A stretch of 32,468 bases of DNA. Origin: Bin87 sp034428455. GTDB taxonomy: Bacteria; Chloroflexota; Dehalococcoidia; Lucifugimonadales; UBA3495. The notes beneath the pieces were generated by a model. The model was given only the letters and a program-made list of their open reading frames with translations, did no database searches and was not told the DNA's origin. The translations under genes were made by a program, and so were the position numbers. This document shows, one piece after another, positions 1-7,191 of this stretch (position 1 is its first letter; every line of letters starts with the position of its first letter). The DNA is taken from positions 1 to 32,468 of the forward strand of contig DAOUHZ010000138.1 of the NCBI GenBank assembly GCA_034428455.1. The letters run 5' to 3'.

Positions 1-2
1 AG

Positions 3-110
3 TTCCGCCGGCTGCGGGTACGCTACGAGCGCCGCGCTGACATCCATGAAGCCTTCCTATCCCTCGGCTGTTCAATCATCTGCTTCCGATGCTGGACCTC
101 TTTCTGTTAG
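3..110 (+). pseudogene. C-terminal end of an IS5-type transposase, cut by the window edge
   Basis: An open frame enters from the left edge and stops with TAG at 108-110. It encodes 35 residues that begin FRRLRVRYERRADIHEAFL and continue SLGCSIICFR. The RYERRADIH(x)AFL(x)LGC pattern is what I know from the extreme C-terminus of IS5-family DDE transposases, after the last catalytic Glu region. The rest of the gene lies outside the window, so I cannot say whether the element is intact. The sequence just after the stop (111-136) should hold the right terminal inverted repeat, but I cannot define it without the left end. Confidence 0.6.
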
Positions 111-136
111 GGGTTCTAAGATAAGGCATCCACAGC

Positions 137-562
137 TCATGTTAGGATTCGCTTCTGCCTCCCACGTGTATGGGAAATCGTTGCTCGTCGTTGCTGTGGA
201 GTATCGTCGTGCGGAAGCCCCCTATATGTGTGGAGGGAACTATTTTCCTCCAAATTTTGCTGACGTGCTCTGCTACTCAGAAATTGTACGTACAAGGTAA
301 CGGCTTGTTTCAGTCTGGCAGTACCGGTTAGCGCGTTACCATTGATTGGGATGTCGTGTTTCAGCGGCCGTTGTTGGTTGCGGTCTTCGGCGGAGTACGT
401 CAACCGCCAGAGCAGATTGCGGCATTGATCGTTGTCAAAATGCCGGTCCAAGTCGCCCTCGTATCGCTCCACCCGCCTGCAATTGGCAATACGTCCATTT
501 ACAGTCGTTTCTTTGAAATTTCGCACATTGCGCAGATAATTCCTGAAATCAGATTCCAGCAT
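137..562 (-). CDS. Stand-alone integrase-like N-terminal (SAM-like) domain protein, probably truncated
   Basis: This 141-residue protein opens with MLESDFRNYLRN and contains NGRIANCRRVERYEGDLD near residues 22-39, then a segment with LTYS and IPINGN near residues 53-75. This resembles the helical N-terminal domain found ahead of nuclease or unknown domains in many bacterial accessory proteins, related to the core-binding domain of phage integrases. In those relatives a catalytic or effector domain follows; here nothing follows beyond about residue 95 except a tail rich in Arg, Gln and Thr. The gene ends 27 bp from a transposase end, so truncation by insertion is likely. The start is preceded by a purine-rich stretch (AGAGTAAGAGAA). 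Its base composition is lower in GC than the neighbours, which fits acquired DNA. The fold is a pattern-based guess; no activity can be assigned. Confidence 0.55.
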   Translation of the reverse strand: MLESDFRNYLRNVRNFKETTVNGRIANCRRVERYEGDLDRHFDNDQCRNLLWRLTYSAEDRNQQRPLKHDIPINGNALTGTARLKQAVTLYVQFLSSRARQQNLEENSSLHTYRGLPHDDTPQQRRATISHTRGRQKRILT

Positions 563-640
563 TTCTCTTACTCTTCATATGGTTCAGCTGGAATTGTTAT
601 CGGTTCAGCATTGTAGCACCGGCCGGGAGTTGCCGGCTGG

Positions 641-646
641 TATAAT
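641..646 (+). promoter_or_regulatory. Predicted -10 box upstream of the Uma2 gene
   Basis: A perfect TATAAT sits 34 bp ahead of the chosen ATG, within TGGTATAATGCGG. The TG one base upstream makes an extended -10. No good -35 is visible. The same TATAATGCG context recurs ahead of other genes in the window (3927-3932 minus, 19822-19827 plus). Confidence 0.55.
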
Positions 647-680
647 GCGGCCCACAGCCTGTCACTCCGCCAGGTGCGCC

Positions 681-1400
681 ATGACTACCCCTACCAGGAA
701 ACCCGTCTCCCCAACCTACCCCTCACCGGGCCGTTTTCGGCTGCCCGATATCCCCCAACGCGAGCCCGACGAAGTGAGCCAGTTCGACCACCTGTTCAAG
801 ACCGGACGTTCCCATGCCCTGGCGGTTCACCTGGGCAATCCCGAGACCACCCTGGTGGAGGCCGACCGCTGGCTCATCGTGGAACCGGGCACTTTCCGGG
901 ACCTGGCGCGCTACCCCGACCTGCTGGTTGCCTTCGACGTTGACCCGGCGGCTTACGAGGCCAGCAACGGCTACATCATCTCGGAGCAGGGCAAGCCGCC
1001 GGACTTCGTGCTGGAGGTGGCCTCGGCAAGCACGGCGGATACCGACACCGGAGCGAAACGCGAAGACTACGCGAGGATGCTGATACCGGAATACTGGCGG
1101 TTTGACAAGACAGGTCAGCATCACGGCACGCGCTTGGCCGGGGACCGGCTGGTGAACGGGGTGTATGTGCCCATTGATATTGAGGAGTTGCCGGAGGACG
1201 TATTGCAGGGATACAGCGATGTACTGGGCCTGTACCTGCGGTGGGAGCGCGGCGAATTGGGCTGGTATGACCCGGCTACGGGGCAGCACATCGCAACCTT
1301 TGACACCGAGCGCGCCCGCGCCGACGCTGAACGAGCCGCTCGGCTACAGGCCGAAGAGCGGATCCGCCAACTGGAAGCGCGGCTTTCCCAACAACACTGA
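681..1400 (+). CDS. Uma2 family (DUF820) PD-(D/E)xK endonuclease-like protein
   Basis: The 239-residue product has the Uma2 signature. RYPDLLVAF near residues 77-85 supplies the first acidic residue. PPDFVLEVAS near 107-115 supplies the central PDxxxEV. The K..DYARMLIPEYWRFD segment near 126-142 supplies the remaining core. The family adopts a restriction-endonuclease-like fold; its biological role is unclear, and members are numerous in Chloroflexota and cyanobacteria. The C-terminal 40 residues are charged and helical (ERARADAERAARLQAEER) and probably form a coiled coil. I chose the ATG at 681 because it follows AGGTG by four bases and lies just downstream of a TATAAT; the frame is open farther upstream, but those starts precede the promoter. 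The next gene starts 47 bp later and may share the transcript. Confidence 0.8.
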   Translation: MTTPTRKPVSPTYPSPGRFRLPDIPQREPDEVSQFDHLFKTGRSHALAVHLGNPETTLVEADRWLIVEPGTFRDLARYPDLLVAFDVDPAAYEASNGYIISEQGKPPDFVLEVASASTADTDTGAKREDYARMLIPEYWRFDKTGQHHGTRLAGDRLVNGVYVPIDIEELPEDVLQGYSDVLGLYLRWERGELGWYDPATGQHIATFDTERARADAERAARLQAEERIRQLEARLSQQH

Positions 1401-1447
1401 TGCCGACACCCAACCCCGCCCTTGTCCCAACGCAACAAGGAGACGAC

Positions 1448-2818
1448 ATGACCACAACCATCTACGATGCCGAGCGCCACGATATCTCCATCGCCCTGGG
1501 CGGCGACGCCATGATCACCCGCCGGATGCAGGCTTTCCAGGAACCCCGCTTCCTCAGACTCGTCGACATCATGCGCAGCGCCGACGTGTCCCTGGTCAAC
1601 CTGGAGATGCTGTTCCACGACTACGAGAGCAGCTGGCAATGGAGCAGCGCCACCTACACCCGCTCCGACCCCAAGAACCTTGACGAGCTCAAGTGGATGG
1701 GCATCAATGCCGTGACCACCGCCAACAACCATTCCTTTGACTTCTCCGAGGGCGGTTTTCTGACCACCCTGGAGCACTGCAAGGACGTCGATTTGCCCCA
1801 CGCCGGCGGCGGACGCAACCTGGACGAGGCCCGTTCCCCCGCATACGTCGACTCCGCCCGGGGCCGCGTGGCGGTGATGAGCGCCACCAGCACCTTCAGT
1901 GAGACCTCCCGCGCCGGCGCCGGCCGCCCCGACTTCGCCGGTCGCCCCGGCGTCAACGCCCTGCGCCACGACATCACCCACCACGTGCGGCAGGACGTGT
2001 TCGATGCACTGCGCAAGGCCAACCTGGAGCTGGGCTACGAGGAAGAACACGCCTTCATGCGCCACTTCGGCTTCCGCGGCAACCAGGACGCGGCCGACGA
2101 CAGCGCTGAGGTCGAGTTCCTGGAGCACAAGTTCGTCCTCGACGAGACCTTTGCCGTTCGCACCGCCCTGAACGAAGAGGACCGGCTGGGCATCGGCAAC
2201 TGGATCCGGGGGGCGCAGAAGCTGTCCGACTGGCAGGTCTACGGCGTCCACTGCCACGAGAGCGGACCCGAGGGCGACTTCCACGGGCATTCCCGCATCT
2301 CACCGCCCCACTTCCTGGTGGACTTCGCCCGCTGGACCATCGACCAGGGTTGCGCCGCCTTCGTGGGTCACGGCCCGCACTTCCTGCGGGGCATCGAGAT
2401 CTACAAGAACCGGCCCATCTTCTACAGCCTGGGCAACTTCATCTTCCAGAACGAGAGCGTCCTGTGGCTGCCCCACGAGTCCTACCGCCGCTTCGGCCTG
2501 GACTTCAACAGCACCCCCGGCGACTACCTGGACACCCGCTCCGGCGGCGGCACCCGCGCCTTCGCCGCCGACCCAGTGTTCTGGCAGAGCGTCGTAGCAG
2601 TGTGCAACTACGCCGGAGGCGACCTGAAAGAGGTCATCCTGCACCCCATCGACATGGGCTTTGGCCGTCCCATTCCCCAGCGGGGCCGCCCGGTGCTGGC
2701 GGATGAACCCATCGCCCGCGAAACACTCACCTGGCTCCAGGAAGTCTCACGCCCCTTCGGCACCGAGATCTCCATCGAAGAATCCGAAGGCGACCTCGTG
2801 GGCGTGATACGCGTTTAG
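1448..2818 (+). CDS. CapA family (poly-gamma-glutamate synthesis-type) metallophosphatase-like protein
   Basis: This 456-residue protein carries the CapA/PGA_cap series of motifs: ALGGDAMITRR (Asp20), LVNLEML (Asn51, Glu53), TANNHSFDF (Asn94, His95, Asp98), VHCHESG in the middle, and GHGPHFLRGIEIY then YSLGNFIF near residues 305-330. These fit a calcineurin-like metal-binding fold. Bacillus CapA is membrane-anchored and takes part in poly-gamma-glutamate export or synthesis; this protein has no signal peptide or membrane segment and no capB/capC neighbours, so a capsule role is doubtful. It is also longer than typical CapA, with an insertion between NNH and the GHxPH motif. The ATG at 1448 follows AAGGAGA by four bases; an upstream ATG at 1400 overlaps the previous stop but has no such site. 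Confidence 0.82.
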   Translation: MTTTIYDAERHDISIALGGDAMITRRMQAFQEPRFLRLVDIMRSADVSLVNLEMLFHDYESSWQWSSATYTRSDPKNLDELKWMGINAVTTANNHSFDFSEGGFLTTLEHCKDVDLPHAGGGRNLDEARSPAYVDSARGRVAVMSATSTFSETSRAGAGRPDFAGRPGVNALRHDITHHVRQDVFDALRKANLELGYEEEHAFMRHFGFRGNQDAADDSAEVEFLEHKFVLDETFAVRTALNEEDRLGIGNWIRGAQKLSDWQVYGVHCHESGPEGDFHGHSRISPPHFLVDFARWTIDQGCAAFVGHGPHFLRGIEIYKNRPIFYSLGNFIFQNESVLWLPHESYRRFGLDFNSTPGDYLDTRSGGGTRAFAADPVFWQSVVAVCNYAGGDLKEVILHPIDMGFGRPIPQRGRPVLADEPIARETLTWLQEVSRPFGTEISIEESEGDLVGVIRV

Positions 2819-2854
2819 CGCGTAATCACACTTCCCGTCATTCCGCACATTTCC

Positions 2855-2931
2855 CGTCATTCCCGCGAAAGCGGGAATCCAGAAGTCCTTATCGGGACGA
2901 ACCCTGGATTCCTGCTTGCGCAGGAATGACG
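2855..2931. repeat. Palindromic intergenic repeat (CGTCATTCCCGCG type)
   Basis: CGTCATTCCCGCGAAAGCGG reads into GAATCCAG. About 20 bp later comes CCTGGATTCCTGC followed by GCGCAGGAATGACG, so the ends are inverted repeats of each other. A degenerate extra start of the unit lies at 2834-2845. It fills the space between the convergent CapA and VOC genes and could fold in either transcript, so it may act as a two-way terminator. Palindromes of this type are scattered through many bacterial genomes. Confidence 0.75.
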
Positions 2932-2954
2932 AGTTAGTTTTGAACAGACGCCAG

Positions 2955-3404
2955 CTAGTGCGGAGTGTTGAACTGCACGAGGATGCCGTCGGGGTCGTGC
3001 ACGTAGATGCTGCGGATGCCTCCGTCGGCGTCGGTGAAGGACTCGATGGGCCCGGCCAGTTCGATGCCCTTGCTGAGCAGATCTTCAGTCAGCGCCTTCA
3101 CGTCGGCCACGCCGAAGGATATGTGGCTGATGCCCACCATGTCCAGTTTGATCGGCTCCCCGTCGGGGTCGTCGCCTGGATGGCTGGTGAGCGTCAGTGT
3201 GGGCGTCGCTCCGTCCCCGTAGGCCAGGCTGACCCAGCGGCGGGCTTGTCGCTCCCGCAGGTAGTTGTGCGAACGCCCGCTTTCCGTGGGGTCGGTCATG
3301 CGGTCGCCCAGGACCGTCATGCCCAGTATGTCCCGGTAGAACTCCAGGGACCGGTCCATGTCCCGCACGCAGATTCCGATATGAGTGACGCAACTCGCTT
3401 CCAT
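2955..3404 (-). CDS. VOC (glyoxalase/bleomycin resistance/dioxygenase) family protein
   Basis: The 149-residue protein has two beta-alpha-beta-beta-beta modules. The first begins VTHIGICVRDMDRSLEFYRD with a metal-ligand His in THIG. The second begins GISHISFGVADVKALTEDL with another His and ends SIYVHDPDGILVQF. The family uses a divalent metal for lyase, isomerase or dioxygenase chemistry on varied substrates. The position that is usually Glu at the end of the second module (DPDGxxVEF) is Gln here, which weakens a metal-enzyme call. The start at 3404 follows a strong GAGGAGGAAGG; the same frame is open well upstream, but with no better start. It lies 82 bp downstream of another VOC gene on the same strand, probably in one operon. 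The substrate cannot be named. Confidence 0.82.
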   Translation of the reverse strand: MEASCVTHIGICVRDMDRSLEFYRDILGMTVLGDRMTDPTESGRSHNYLRERQARRWVSLAYGDGATPTLTLTSHPGDDPDGEPIKLDMVGISHISFGVADVKALTEDLLSKGIELAGPIESFTDADGGIRSIYVHDPDGILVQFNTPH

Positions 3405-3486
3405 AACCTTCCTCCTCAGGCTGATGTCGGCCGGACCCGCAGCCGGTTTGAACCGTTCACCCGGGTCAGTCGCAACGGATAGATCG

Positions 3487-3897
3487 CTAATCCATGGGCA
3501 GCTTGTGGAGCCACCCCGGCTCCGATATGTCCAGCACCTGCCCGTTGGGGCCGGACCACTTCTCCTCCGCACGGGGCGGGCGCGGTGACCCGTCGGGCGC
3601 CACATCCCGCCGGACGATCTCCTGCCCTTCAATCTCCCGCAGCTTGGCGCCGGTATCCTCCAGGCTGTCCACCTGGAACCCGATGTGGTGGATACCGTCG
3701 TAGTTCTCGCCGTTGGGTCCCACGTCGGCGTCCTCGTTGGTCTTCCACCGGAGGATGGTCAGATTGATGTCACCGTCGGAAAGCTGGATTTGTCGCGGGT
3801 TGCGGGCAACTTCGAACAGGTCGAAGCCCTCTTTGTAGAACTGTGCCACCGCGTCCGGGTCTTCGCAGGTGATGGCGATGTGCTTGATCTTGGCCAT
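3487..3897 (-). CDS. VOC family protein, first gene of a two-gene VOC operon
   Basis: The 136-residue product begins MAKIKHIAITCEDPDAVAQF, the first VOC module with its ligand His. Its second module is YDGIHHIGFQVDSLEDTGAKL and ends WSGPNGQVLDISEPGW. The final ligand position is Asp (LDIS) rather than the usual Glu. I chose the ATG at 3897, which follows GGAGGGTG by about six bases; an in-frame ATG at 3912 has no ribosome site and would lie only about 8 bases from the predicted transcription start. Promoter, this gene and the VOC gene at 2955-3404 form one transcription unit. The proteins are similar in fold but diverged, so they may handle different substrates or form a mixed pair. Confidence 0.8.
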   Translation of the reverse strand: MAKIKHIAITCEDPDAVAQFYKEGFDLFEVARNPRQIQLSDGDINLTILRWKTNEDADVGPNGENYDGIHHIGFQVDSLEDTGAKLREIEGQEIVRRDVAPDGSPRPPRAEEKWSGPNGQVLDISEPGWLHKLPMD

Positions 3898-3926
3898 AGT
3901 GGCACCCTCCATGCTGGTGTGCTCGC

Positions 3927-3932
3927 ATTATA
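3927..3932 (-). promoter_or_regulatory. Predicted -10 box for the VOC operon
   Basis: On the minus strand the sequence reads GGGCTATAATGCGAG, a perfect TATAAT followed by GCG. It lies about 29 bp ahead of the ATG at 3897. No clear -35 is visible at the normal distance. Confidence 0.55.
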
Positions 3933-3956
3933 GCCCGCAACCCTCTGACACAAATC

Positions 3957-4064
3957 GTCAGAATCAGGATTCTCGGGATTTTGGGATTTACCGGATTGAA
4001 AGCATTTGCGGTAAGACGCTCCCAATCCTGATAATCTTCAAATCCGGCAAATCCTGCTTCTGAC
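3957..4064. repeat. Two-arm palindromic repeat built from ~9-bp AATCC/GGATT units (copy 1)
   Basis: The element opens GTCAGAATCAGGATT and closes AAATCCTGCTTCTGAC, so its ends are near-perfect inverted repeats. The left arm holds four GGATT/GGGATT units spaced 8-9 bp apart; the right arm holds four AATC units at about 9 bp. A central loop of roughly 20 bp is not shared with other copies. Related copies lie at 12139-12228, 16934-17039 and 19695-19804. Here it separates the divergent VOC operon and the MmgE/PrpD gene. Confidence 0.8.
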
Positions 4065-4090
4065 AAATTTCACCCGCGAGGTAAGCAACC

Positions 4091-5434
4091 ATGAGCGAAA
4101 CGCGAACCCTGGCCCAGTTCATCGCCGACACCGAATACGACAACCTGCCAGCCCCCGTGGTGGATACGGCCAAGACCGCCATCCTGGACGGGGTGGCCAA
4201 CGTGGTTGCCGGCTCGGTGCAGGAACTGGCGGACATCATCGGCCGCTACGTGCGGGATGCCGGCGGATCGCCGCAATCGTCGGTGGTGGGTTGGGGCTAC
4301 AAGACCAACCCGCCGGCCGCGGCTTTTGCCAACGGCGTTTTCGGCCACTGCCTAGACTACGAGATCCAGGGGTTCCCCCCCACCCACGGCACGTCATCCT
4401 GCCTGCCGGCGGCCCTGGCCTTGGCGGAACAGCGCCACGTCCCCGGCAACCGCGTCATCACCGCCTACGTGCTGGGCTGGGAAATCCAGGGGCGATTGCG
4501 GGCCGCATCCGCGCCGGCCACTCGGCCCGGCTACCACCCTCCCGGACTGGTTGGGCCGCTGGGTGGCGCGGCAGCATCCGCCAAAACCCTGGGCCTGGAC
4601 GCCGAGCAGACCCTGATGGCCCTGGGCATCGCCGCTTCGCGCACCGGTGGCCTCACCGCCAACACCGGCACCATGGTCAAGTCCACCCACCCGGGCAACG
4701 CCGCCCGCATGGGAGCTGAGGCGGCCATCCTCGCCGGCATGGGCTACACCGCCAGCGACGAGGCGCTGGAATCTCCCGTTGGCTATGCTGCCGCCATATT
4801 CGGCGGCGATTTCGACTGGGACGTTGCCACCGGCGGCCTGGGCGCCTCGTGGCGGTTGATCGACCCCGGTTTCGACATCAAGCGCTTCCCCGCCCAGGTC
4901 TACATGCAGAACGCCATCGAGGCCGCCCTCAACCTCCGAGAGCAGAACGGTCTCGACCCCAACGACATCGAGCGGGTGACCATCCGCCGCCGCGGTCGCG
5001 GCCATTCCGGTCCGGCGCCGCGCAGCGGACTGGACGGCAAGTTCAGCGTGGAGTACTGCGCCGCCGCCGCCCTGCTGGACGGACACGTTGGCATCGACAC
5101 CTTCACCGACGCCCGCCGCTTCGCCCCCGATATGGAGGACATGCTGGGTCGCATGAACGTGGAACCGGAGGGGCCCGAGTCGGGCGCAACACTGGCCACC
5201 GCCGTGCTCAAGGACGGCACCGCTGTCAGCGCCGAATGCTCCGCTTTCACTGGCTCGGCAAAGAACCCCATGTCGCGGGATCAACTGCTGGCAAAGGCGC
5301 GCGACTGCTTCCATCGCGGCCTGTCCGAAGCAGACACCGAGCGGGTGCTGGGGATGCTGGAGAACCTGGAATCCCTGGACGACGCCGGGCAGTTGATGGG
5401 CGTGCTTGGGCAGGCGGCGCCAGATCGAGCCTGA
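4091..5434 (+). CDS. MmgE/PrpD family protein (2-methylcitrate dehydratase-like)
   Basis: The 447-residue protein matches the MmgE/PrpD layout. A helical N-terminal domain (to about residue 260) contains FGHCLDYE near 83-90 and THPGNAARMGAEAA near 197-211. A smaller C-terminal domain (about 265-430) contains the substrate-site-like segment ending KFSVEYC near 318-324. Known relatives dehydrate 2-methylcitrate or isomerise cis-aconitate-type acids, but the family is broad and many members have no known substrate. No other methylcitrate-cycle gene (prpB, prpC) is nearby, so propionate catabolism is not supported. The neighbour downstream is a hydantoinase. The ATG follows GAGGT by about seven bases. 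Length is normal for the family and no break is seen. Confidence 0.85.
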   Translation: MSETRTLAQFIADTEYDNLPAPVVDTAKTAILDGVANVVAGSVQELADIIGRYVRDAGGSPQSSVVGWGYKTNPPAAAFANGVFGHCLDYEIQGFPPTHGTSSCLPAALALAEQRHVPGNRVITAYVLGWEIQGRLRAASAPATRPGYHPPGLVGPLGGAAASAKTLGLDAEQTLMALGIAASRTGGLTANTGTMVKSTHPGNAARMGAEAAILAGMGYTASDEALESPVGYAAAIFGGDFDWDVATGGLGASWRLIDPGFDIKRFPAQVYMQNAIEAALNLREQNGLDPNDIERVTIRRRGRGHSGPAPRSGLDGKFSVEYCAAAALLDGHVGIDTFTDARRFAPDMEDMLGRMNVEPEGPESGATLATAVLKDGTAVSAECSAFTGSAKNPMSRDQLLAKARDCFHRGLSEADTERVLGMLENLESLDDAGQLMGVLGQAAPDRA

Positions 5435-5486
5435 TCCCACCTGCTGGTGCCGGCAAACGGATTGCCGTCGCCGGCGTCTCACGAGT

Positions 5487-5606
5487 GCCCAGTTTTGGAG
5501 AAACGTCATTGCGAGCGCAGCGTGGCAATCTCGTCGCCGGAGGAGTGATCGTTCAGGCCACGAGATCGCCGCGTCGCTCCGCTCCGCGCGATGACAGACT
5601 GGGTAC
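5487..5606. repeat. Palindromic repeat, GTCATTGCGAG type (copy 1, upstream of hydantoinase)
   Basis: The core is an inverted pair: CGTCATTGCGAGCGCAGCG and TGGCAATCTCGT on the left, then ACGAGATCGCCGCGTCGCTC and CGCGCGATGACA on the right. An outer pair, GCCCAGTTTT on the left and ACTGGGTAC on the right, frames it. A second copy with the same architecture is at 7192-7320, so the hydantoinase gene is flanked by the pair. Confidence 0.8.
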
Positions 5607-5646
5607 ACGTCAGCACCGGCACTGATTACGCCCTGGCCAATCGCGT

Positions 5647-5652
5647 TATAAT
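5647..5652 (+). promoter_or_regulatory. Predicted -10 box for the hydantoinase gene
   Basis: GCGTTATAATCGCGG contains a perfect TATAAT 74 bp ahead of the start codon. No convincing -35 is present. It follows immediately after the palindromic repeat and suggests that the hydantoinase is transcribed separately from the MmgE/PrpD gene. Confidence 0.5.
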
Positions 5653-5726
5653 CGCGGCCACGGCGGGCGAGATGCGTAACGATGGCCGTCGCCAATGCTT
5701 GTAACGGACATGACGGGGAGGGAATC

Positions 5727-7169
5727 ATGCTGGACTTGATCATCAAGGGCGGAACCGTGGTCACACCGGACGGAGTTGGCTTGAGAGATGTCGGCGTCCA
5801 GGGCGAGCAGATCGCGGCGGTGGCCGCCCCGGGGGTCCTTGACGACATCGGCGCGGGCGAGACCATCGACGCCACGGGCATGATCGTCCTGCCCGGCGGC
5901 ATCGAGCCCCACGCGCACATCAACGTGCCGGTGCCCGACTACTGGGCCGGAGGAGACGACGGCGTGTTCACGCAGCCGCCCGAAGCGGCCAGCCGCGCCG
6001 CCGCTTTCGGCGGCGTGACCACCTTCGTTGACTTCGCCGGAGCGCTCCCACTGACGCCGGGCGCGGTGCCGCCGTCCGATCCCATCATGGCCCAGATCGA
6101 GACCCGCCGCGACATCTTCCGCGGCCATTCCTACATCGACCACACCTTCCACTACATCCTGGCCGGCGCAATCCCGCCCAGCACCATGGGCGAGATTGGA
6201 GAGGCGATCCAGTCCGGCGTCGCCAGTTTCAAGATTTTCACGACGTTCCACGCCCGGGTTCCCATGGGCCACCTTTGGGAGATCTTCCAGGAGGTCGGCA
6301 AGCACGGCGGCATCATGGCCGTGCACGCCGAGGAGGACGACATCGTCACCTACATGGAGGAGAAGCTGGAGCGCGAGGGCCGCGACCACGGCTCCAACCT
6401 GCACCTGGCCCACAACAACATCTCCGAGGACATCTCCTTCCGCAAGGTGGTGCGCCTGGCGCAGAAGACGGAAACCGGAATCTACTTCGTCCATACCACG
6501 GCCAAGGAGGGCGTCGCCGCCATCGCCGAGGCCCGCGCCGCGCAGCTTCCCGTGTACGGCGAGGCCCTGCACAACTACCTGGAGTTCACCTGCGACGACT
6601 ACCTGAAGCCCGACGGCCTGGCCATCCATACCTATCCCGCCATCAAGTATTCTGACGACCGGGACGCCCTGCAGCAGGGCTTGGTGGACGGCCCCATCTG
6701 CACCACCGCCACCGACGAGTGGACCACCTACAAGAACATCAAGCTGGCTGGCGACACCATCCGCACCCTGTGCGGCGGCCACAACGGCATCGAGACGCGG
6801 ATGCCCGTGACCTACACCAAGCTGGCTGCCAACGGGCGCATCGACCTGGAGCGGTTCGCGGCCATCACCTCCACCAACGCCGCCAAGATCCTCGGCATGT
6901 ACCCCCAGAAGGGCGCCATCGCCGTGGGCAGCGACGCCGACATCGTGCTCTTCGACCCCAACCTGAAGAAGACCATCACCGTTGACGAGCTCCACGCCGA
7001 ATCCGACTATTCGATCTGGGACGGCTTCGAATGCGAGGGTTACCCGATCATGACCATCCTGCGGGGCAAGGTGATCGTCCGCGATGGGCAACTACTGGGC
7101 AGCTCGACAGACGGCCGCTGGCTCTCGCGCAAGGTCGCCCCGCGCGTGATCACGCAGACGTCGGTGTAG
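5727..7169 (+). CDS. Dihydropyrimidinase/hydantoinase family cyclic amidohydrolase
   Basis: The 480-residue enzyme keeps the binuclear metal site of the D-hydantoinase/dihydropyrimidinase group. The ligands are His62 and His64 (EPHAHINVP), the lysine that becomes carbamylated at Lys169 (SFKIFTTF), His200 (AVHAEEDD), His256 (FVHTTAKEG) and Asp330 (TATDEWTTY). Members hydrolyse cyclic amides such as dihydropyrimidines, hydantoins or related rings, in the cytoplasm. The motif wording differs from classic enzymes (EPHAH for DPHTH, TDEW for TDH), so the substrate may differ. No N-carbamoyl amino acid hydrolase or dihydropyrimidine dehydrogenase is nearby, which leaves the pathway open. The start at 5727 follows GGGGAGGG; an upstream ATG at 5682 adds 15 residues with no homology to the family. 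Confidence 0.85.
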   Translation: MLDLIIKGGTVVTPDGVGLRDVGVQGEQIAAVAAPGVLDDIGAGETIDATGMIVLPGGIEPHAHINVPVPDYWAGGDDGVFTQPPEAASRAAAFGGVTTFVDFAGALPLTPGAVPPSDPIMAQIETRRDIFRGHSYIDHTFHYILAGAIPPSTMGEIGEAIQSGVASFKIFTTFHARVPMGHLWEIFQEVGKHGGIMAVHAEEDDIVTYMEEKLEREGRDHGSNLHLAHNNISEDISFRKVVRLAQKTETGIYFVHTTAKEGVAAIAEARAAQLPVYGEALHNYLEFTCDDYLKPDGLAIHTYPAIKYSDDRDALQQGLVDGPICTTATDEWTTYKNIKLAGDTIRTLCGGHNGIETRMPVTYTKLAANGRIDLERFAAITSTNAAKILGMYPQKGAIAVGSDADIVLFDPNLKKTITVDELHAESDYSIWDGFECEGYPIMTILRGKVIVRDGQLLGSSTDGRWLSRKVAPRVITQTSV

Positions 7170-7191
7170 CGGCCGGCTCGGCCAGGGCCTC

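Noticed and set aside
46..300. Plus-strand frame of 84 codons near the left edge
   Set aside because: It overlaps the transposase end and the integrase-like gene in other frames, with no ribosome site or recognisable sequence.
1121..2290. Minus-strand open frame (about 389 codons) across Uma2 and CapA genes
   Set aside because: It spans two real plus-strand genes and their junction, and its translation is Gly/Val/Ala/His-rich without motifs.
4394..5923. Long minus-strand open frame (about 509 codons) across the MmgE/PrpD gene
   Set aside because: It lies opposite a complete, recognisable gene; the translation is rich in Gly/Ala/Val/Arg with no domain. Long antisense frames are expected in GC-rich coding DNA.
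5646..7091. Minus-strand open frame (about 481 codons) across the hydantoinase gene
   Set aside because: It mirrors a gene with all metal ligands intact and has the low-complexity composition of an antisense shadow.
4091..7169. Methylcitrate cycle or complete hydantoin pathway
   Set aside because: Only one family member of each is present; prpB/prpC and carbamoylase genes are missing, so a pathway name is not justified.
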